The notes beneath the pieces were generated by a model. That model was not told the origin of the DNA. It ran no database searches and saw only the letters and a program-made list of their open reading frames with translations. This document shows, in pieces, positions 61,562 to 64,000 of a stretch of DNA of 64,000 nucleotides (position 1 is its first letter; each line of letters starts with the position of its first letter). The translations under genes were made by a program, and so were the position numbers. The stretch is from assembly GCF_964355755.1 (NCBI RefSeq), contig NC_092677.1, positions 18,880,101-18,944,100 on the forward strand, in the 5' to 3' direction. Source of the stretch: Antedon mediterranea. Lineage: Eukaryota > Echinodermata > Crinoidea > Comatulida > Antedonidae.

Positions 61562-62275
61562 ATGAAGATTGAGTCCCTTACACAAGTCATACAGAAGATG
61601 GAAAAATCAGTGGTTAAAGAAGAAACAAATATTGAAAAGATAATTGAAAACAAGGTTAAAAGCTTCTTTGAAAGCAAAGCTGACAAAGAGAATAGACAAT
61701 CAAATCTGATTTTCCACAATGTTCCCGAAACGGAAAATGATGATGAGGGTCAAGGTCACAAGGATGATGGAAATCAAATCAAGAAAGTGCTTTTGGAGCT
61801 CAAGGTACCTGATGTATCAATACTCGATCTAACTCGTCTTGGAAGAAAAAACCACGAGGGAAAACCAAGGTTGATCAAAGTTAAGCTGGCGTCATCAGAA
61901 AATAAACAAAAGGTATTAAAATTAGCAAGGAATTTACGTAGCAGTGTCAGTGAGGTTCTCTCCAATGTGTACATTTCGCCTGATCTAAATTATGAGGAAA
62001 GGAAAAGAGGCAGGGAGCTACGAGAAGAGCTAAAAATAAAAAGAAAAGATGGGCAGAAATGGAAGATAGAGAAAAACAAAGTTGTTCTAGTCACAACCAA
62101 GAAGGATAACAATATTATGAAAGAAACTCCTGTAAAGGGTGCTGTACCTAAAGAAATAATGGTAGGAAGCAAATCGTTTACTGATTCAGAAGACAGTGAG
62201 GAGGATGAGATATATGTGGAACGTCAACCTCATCAGCCCTTTCGGAGAACGAAAGGAACAGATGAGAGACGTTAG
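61562..62275 (+). CDS. LINE ORF1 protein (RNA-binding chaperone type)
   Basis: 237 residues from the ATG at 61562; upstream in-frame codons exist but lack a better ATG. Residues 1-45 form a Lys/Glu-rich heptad region likely to be a coiled coil. From 46 on, RQSNLIFHNVPE, LDLTRLGRK, KPRLIKVKL and VYISPDL follow the order of an RRM-like fold as in L1/CR1-type ORF1 proteins. A basic segment and an acidic Ser/Glu tail (DSEDSEEDE) close it. The family coats the element's RNA and acts as a nucleic-acid chaperone. No zinc knuckle was seen. Confidence 0.75.
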   Translation: MKIESLTQVIQKMEKSVVKEETNIEKIIENKVKSFFESKADKENRQSNLIFHNVPETENDDEGQGHKDDGNQIKKVLLELKVPDVSILDLTRLGRKNHEGKPRLIKVKLASSENKQKVLKLARNLRSSVSEVLSNVYISPDLNYEERKRGRELREELKIKRKDGQKWKIEKNKVVLVTTKKDNNIMKETPVKGAVPKEIMVGSKSFTDSEDSEEDEIYVERQPHQPFRRTKGTDERR

Positions 62276-64000
62276 AAAACATGCAGAAGCTATAGAAAAT
62301 GTAAATATTGTAAATAGAGAGTCTTTAAATGTTTATTACACAAATGCACAAAGTATTGTAAAAAAGATGGATGAACTCAAAATGGATATTGAACTCTACA
62401 AGCCACACATTATTGGAATTACTGAAACGTGGGGCAAGCAAACAGTAACAGACGGTATACTTTCTATTCCTGATTACGACCTTTTCCGAAGGGATCATGA
62501 TGGCGAAACCTCAGCAGGAGGAGTAATGTTGCTCTGTCACAAATCATTGCAGGCCACTTCATGCTATGTGCTAAATGAGAATCAGTTCAACGAAAGTATT
62601 TGGTGCAAAATCAAGTTAACATTATATGAAACAATATTGATTGGAGTATGTTACCGAAGCTGTGTCAGTAGCTCAAGACAAAACAACAGAGCCCTCAATA
62701 TACTAATCGAGGAATCCATGAAGCAGAATGTAACTCATAGACTGTTAATGGGAGACTTTAATTATCCCCAGATCAAGTGGGAGGAATATAGAGTGGAAGC
62801 TGAAGGCATAAAGGGAGATGATGCTGAGAGTTTCTACGAAACAAGCCAAGACTTATTTCTACATCAGCATGTAATTGAGACGACAAGACACAAAGAAGGA
62901 CAAAGGCCATCAATGCTTGACCTGGTATTGACAAATGATGAAAGTGCAGTTGAAGAGATACAACATTGTAGCCCACTTGGGAAAAGTGATCATGATGTAT
63001 TGTTTTTTGAGTATACCTGTTCAAGAAATCCTATTGGAAGTGATGAGAAAAAACAAAAGAATTACGCAAAAGGTGATTATGAGAAACTAAATGATTCATT
63101 TGGGAAATTAAATTGGGATGCTCTGCTTGATGATAAAAGTTGTAACCAGGCATGGGAAACATTTATGGAAATCTACAATGCAGAAACTGAAAAATATATA
63201 CCTAAGAGGTCAATGAGAAAGAACATGAAACCTGTATGGCTGAAAGCTAGAATAAAAAAGAGTATAAAGAAGAAACACAAATTATACAAAAAGTACAGAC
63301 AGACAAACCAGTACAAGGACTACCTTGAGTACAAGAAACAGAGGAATGTCGCAAGTGCAAACGTGAGAAAGGCACGTATAGAACATGAGCAAAAGTTAAT
63401 GAAGAACTTTAAGAAAAATCCTAAGCCAGTATACAAGTACATTAGGGAACAACAAAAAGTAAAAGAAGGTATAACTAATCTCGTAAAAGAAGATGGAAGT
63501 TTGACCGAAAATGACCAGGAAGCAGTTGAAATGTTGAGCAAATTTTTTCAATCTGTATATACCCATGAACCAGATGGTGACCTACCCCAGTTTGATAGCA
63601 GGAACAGCGACAACATTCTTGAAAATATTGTATTTTCGGTAGAAGATGTTCAGAAAAAATTAAATCAACAGCAACCAAACAAAGCTCCTGGTCCAGATGG
63701 TGTCCATCCTATGGTTCTGAACCAATGTGCCAGTTCTCTAGCTCATCCACTTACTATCATTTTCAAGCTCTCACTTGAGACAGGTAAATTACCAAAAGAT
63801 TGGAAGACTGCAAATGTCACACCAATTTTCAAGAAAGGATCCAAGAAGAAAGCTGAAAATTATCGGCCCATCAGCCTAACATCAATACCATGTAAAGTTT
63901 TTGAATCAATCATCAAAGACAATGTGCTTGGCTTTGTTAAAGGAAGTAGAATGCTGTCTAGGTGTCAACATGGATTCCTAAGTGGTAGGTCTTGTCTAAC
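62262..64000 (+). CDS. LINE ORF2, endonuclease and reverse transcriptase (partial)
   Basis: The ATG at 62262 lies inside the end of ORF1, and the frame then stays open for 579 codons to the window edge. The APE-type endonuclease shows TNAQS (res 28-31), ITETW with the catalytic Glu (about 55), GDFNYP (164-169) and SDHD (242-245). A basic connector follows. The reverse transcriptase begins with APGPDGVHP (475-483), TPIFKKG and YRPISLTS (534-541). The catalytic FADD box is beyond the window. ORF2 nicks target DNA and primes reverse transcription there. The absence of stops suggests a recently active copy. Confidence 0.85.
   Translation, partial: MRDVRKHAEAIENVNIVNRESLNVYYTNAQSIVKKMDELKMDIELYKPHIIGITETWGKQTVTDGILSIPDYDLFRRDHDGETSAGGVMLLCHKSLQATSCYVLNENQFNESIWCKIKLTLYETILIGVCYRSCVSSSRQNNRALNILIEESMKQNVTHRLLMGDFNYPQIKWEEYRVEAEGIKGDDAESFYETSQDLFLHQHVIETTRHKEGQRPSMLDLVLTNDESAVEEIQHCSPLGKSDHDVLFFEYTCSRNPIGSDEKKQKNYAKGDYEKLNDSFGKLNWDALLDDKSCNQAWETFMEIYNAETEKYIPKRSMRKNMKPVWLKARIKKSIKKKHKLYKKYRQTNQYKDYLEYKKQRNVASANVRKARIEHEQKLMKNFKKNPKPVYKYIREQQKVKEGITNLVKEDGSLTENDQEAVEMLSKFFQSVYTHEPDGDLPQFDSRNSDNILENIVFSVEDVQKKLNQQQPNKAPGPDGVHPMVLNQCASSLAHPLTIIFKLSLETGKLPKDWKTANVTPIFKKGSKKKAENYRPISLTSIPCKVFESIIKDNVLGFVKGSRMLSRCQHGFLSGRSCL

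Larger units (their letters stand above)
61509..64000 (+). mobile_element. CR1-like LINE, 5' part, intact to window edge
   Basis: ORF1 (61562-62275) and ORF2 (62262 to the window end) are both uninterrupted and overlap by 14 bases in the +1 frame, as in bicistronic CR1/Jockey-group elements. The endonuclease and N-terminal reverse transcriptase resemble CR1. The 5' boundary is either the end of the 35-bp array at 61508 or further upstream if the array is part of the element. The 3' end is outside the window. Confidence 0.8.

Overview
The window is metazoan nuclear DNA: AT-rich, with long introns, canonical GT-AG splice sites, many small inverted-repeat transposons and LINE remnants. The palindrome TAGGCCTA is scattered throughout, and the gene set is that of an invertebrate deuterostome. 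An echinoderm (possibly a crinoid) is my best guess, but species cannot be fixed from the sequence alone.

Three protein-coding genes could be rebuilt exon by exon. RBM12B (+, 15014-19616) is a 1380-aa multi-RRM protein encoded by one giant exon plus a six-residue terminal micro-exon. CIBAR1/FAM92A (-, 23715-29352) has six coding exons and encodes a 300-aa BAR-domain protein. ESRP (+, 40376-52133) has 13 coding exons and encodes a 724-aa epithelial splicing regulator with three quasi-RRMs. All reading-frame phases close. RBM12B and CIBAR1 are tail to tail, and ESRP lies on the far side of CIBAR1. From memory, the human orthologues CIBAR1, RBM12B and ESRP1 all lie in 8q22.1, with CIBAR1 and RBM12B convergent there too, so this looks like ancient microsynteny. 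RBM12B and ESRP are RNA-binding proteins of the same quasi-RRM class; CIBAR1 acts on membranes at the ciliary base. No shared pathway is implied.

Layout: 1-2690 is an outer flank plus the left arm of a 2.2-kb inverted repeat. 2.7-15 kb is gene-poor and holds a LINE remnant, a tRNA-derived SINE, MITEs and a 239-bp palindrome. 15-20 kb is RBM12B, with a perfect 194-bp palindrome just past its stop. 20-30 kb is CIBAR1, whose introns hold a 72-bp minisatellite, a LINE 3' end and a MITE; a sister copy of that MITE lies in its 3' UTR. 30-40 kb is intergenic DNA, with a candidate TATA promoter and two LINE 3' ends. 40-52 kb is ESRP. 55.5-57.7 kb is the right arm of the inverted repeat, in opposite orientation, so the arms enclose the whole three-gene block. 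59.5-61.5 kb is an array of 57 copies of a 35-bp unit with no net length change. It ends about 50 bp before ORF1 of a CR1-like LINE whose ORF1 is intact and whose ORF2 is open to the window edge.

The least ordinary signals are the inverted 2.2-kb arms around single-copy genes, the perfect palindrome in the RBM12B 3' region, the 35-bp array abutting an apparently intact LINE, and the conserved gene trio.
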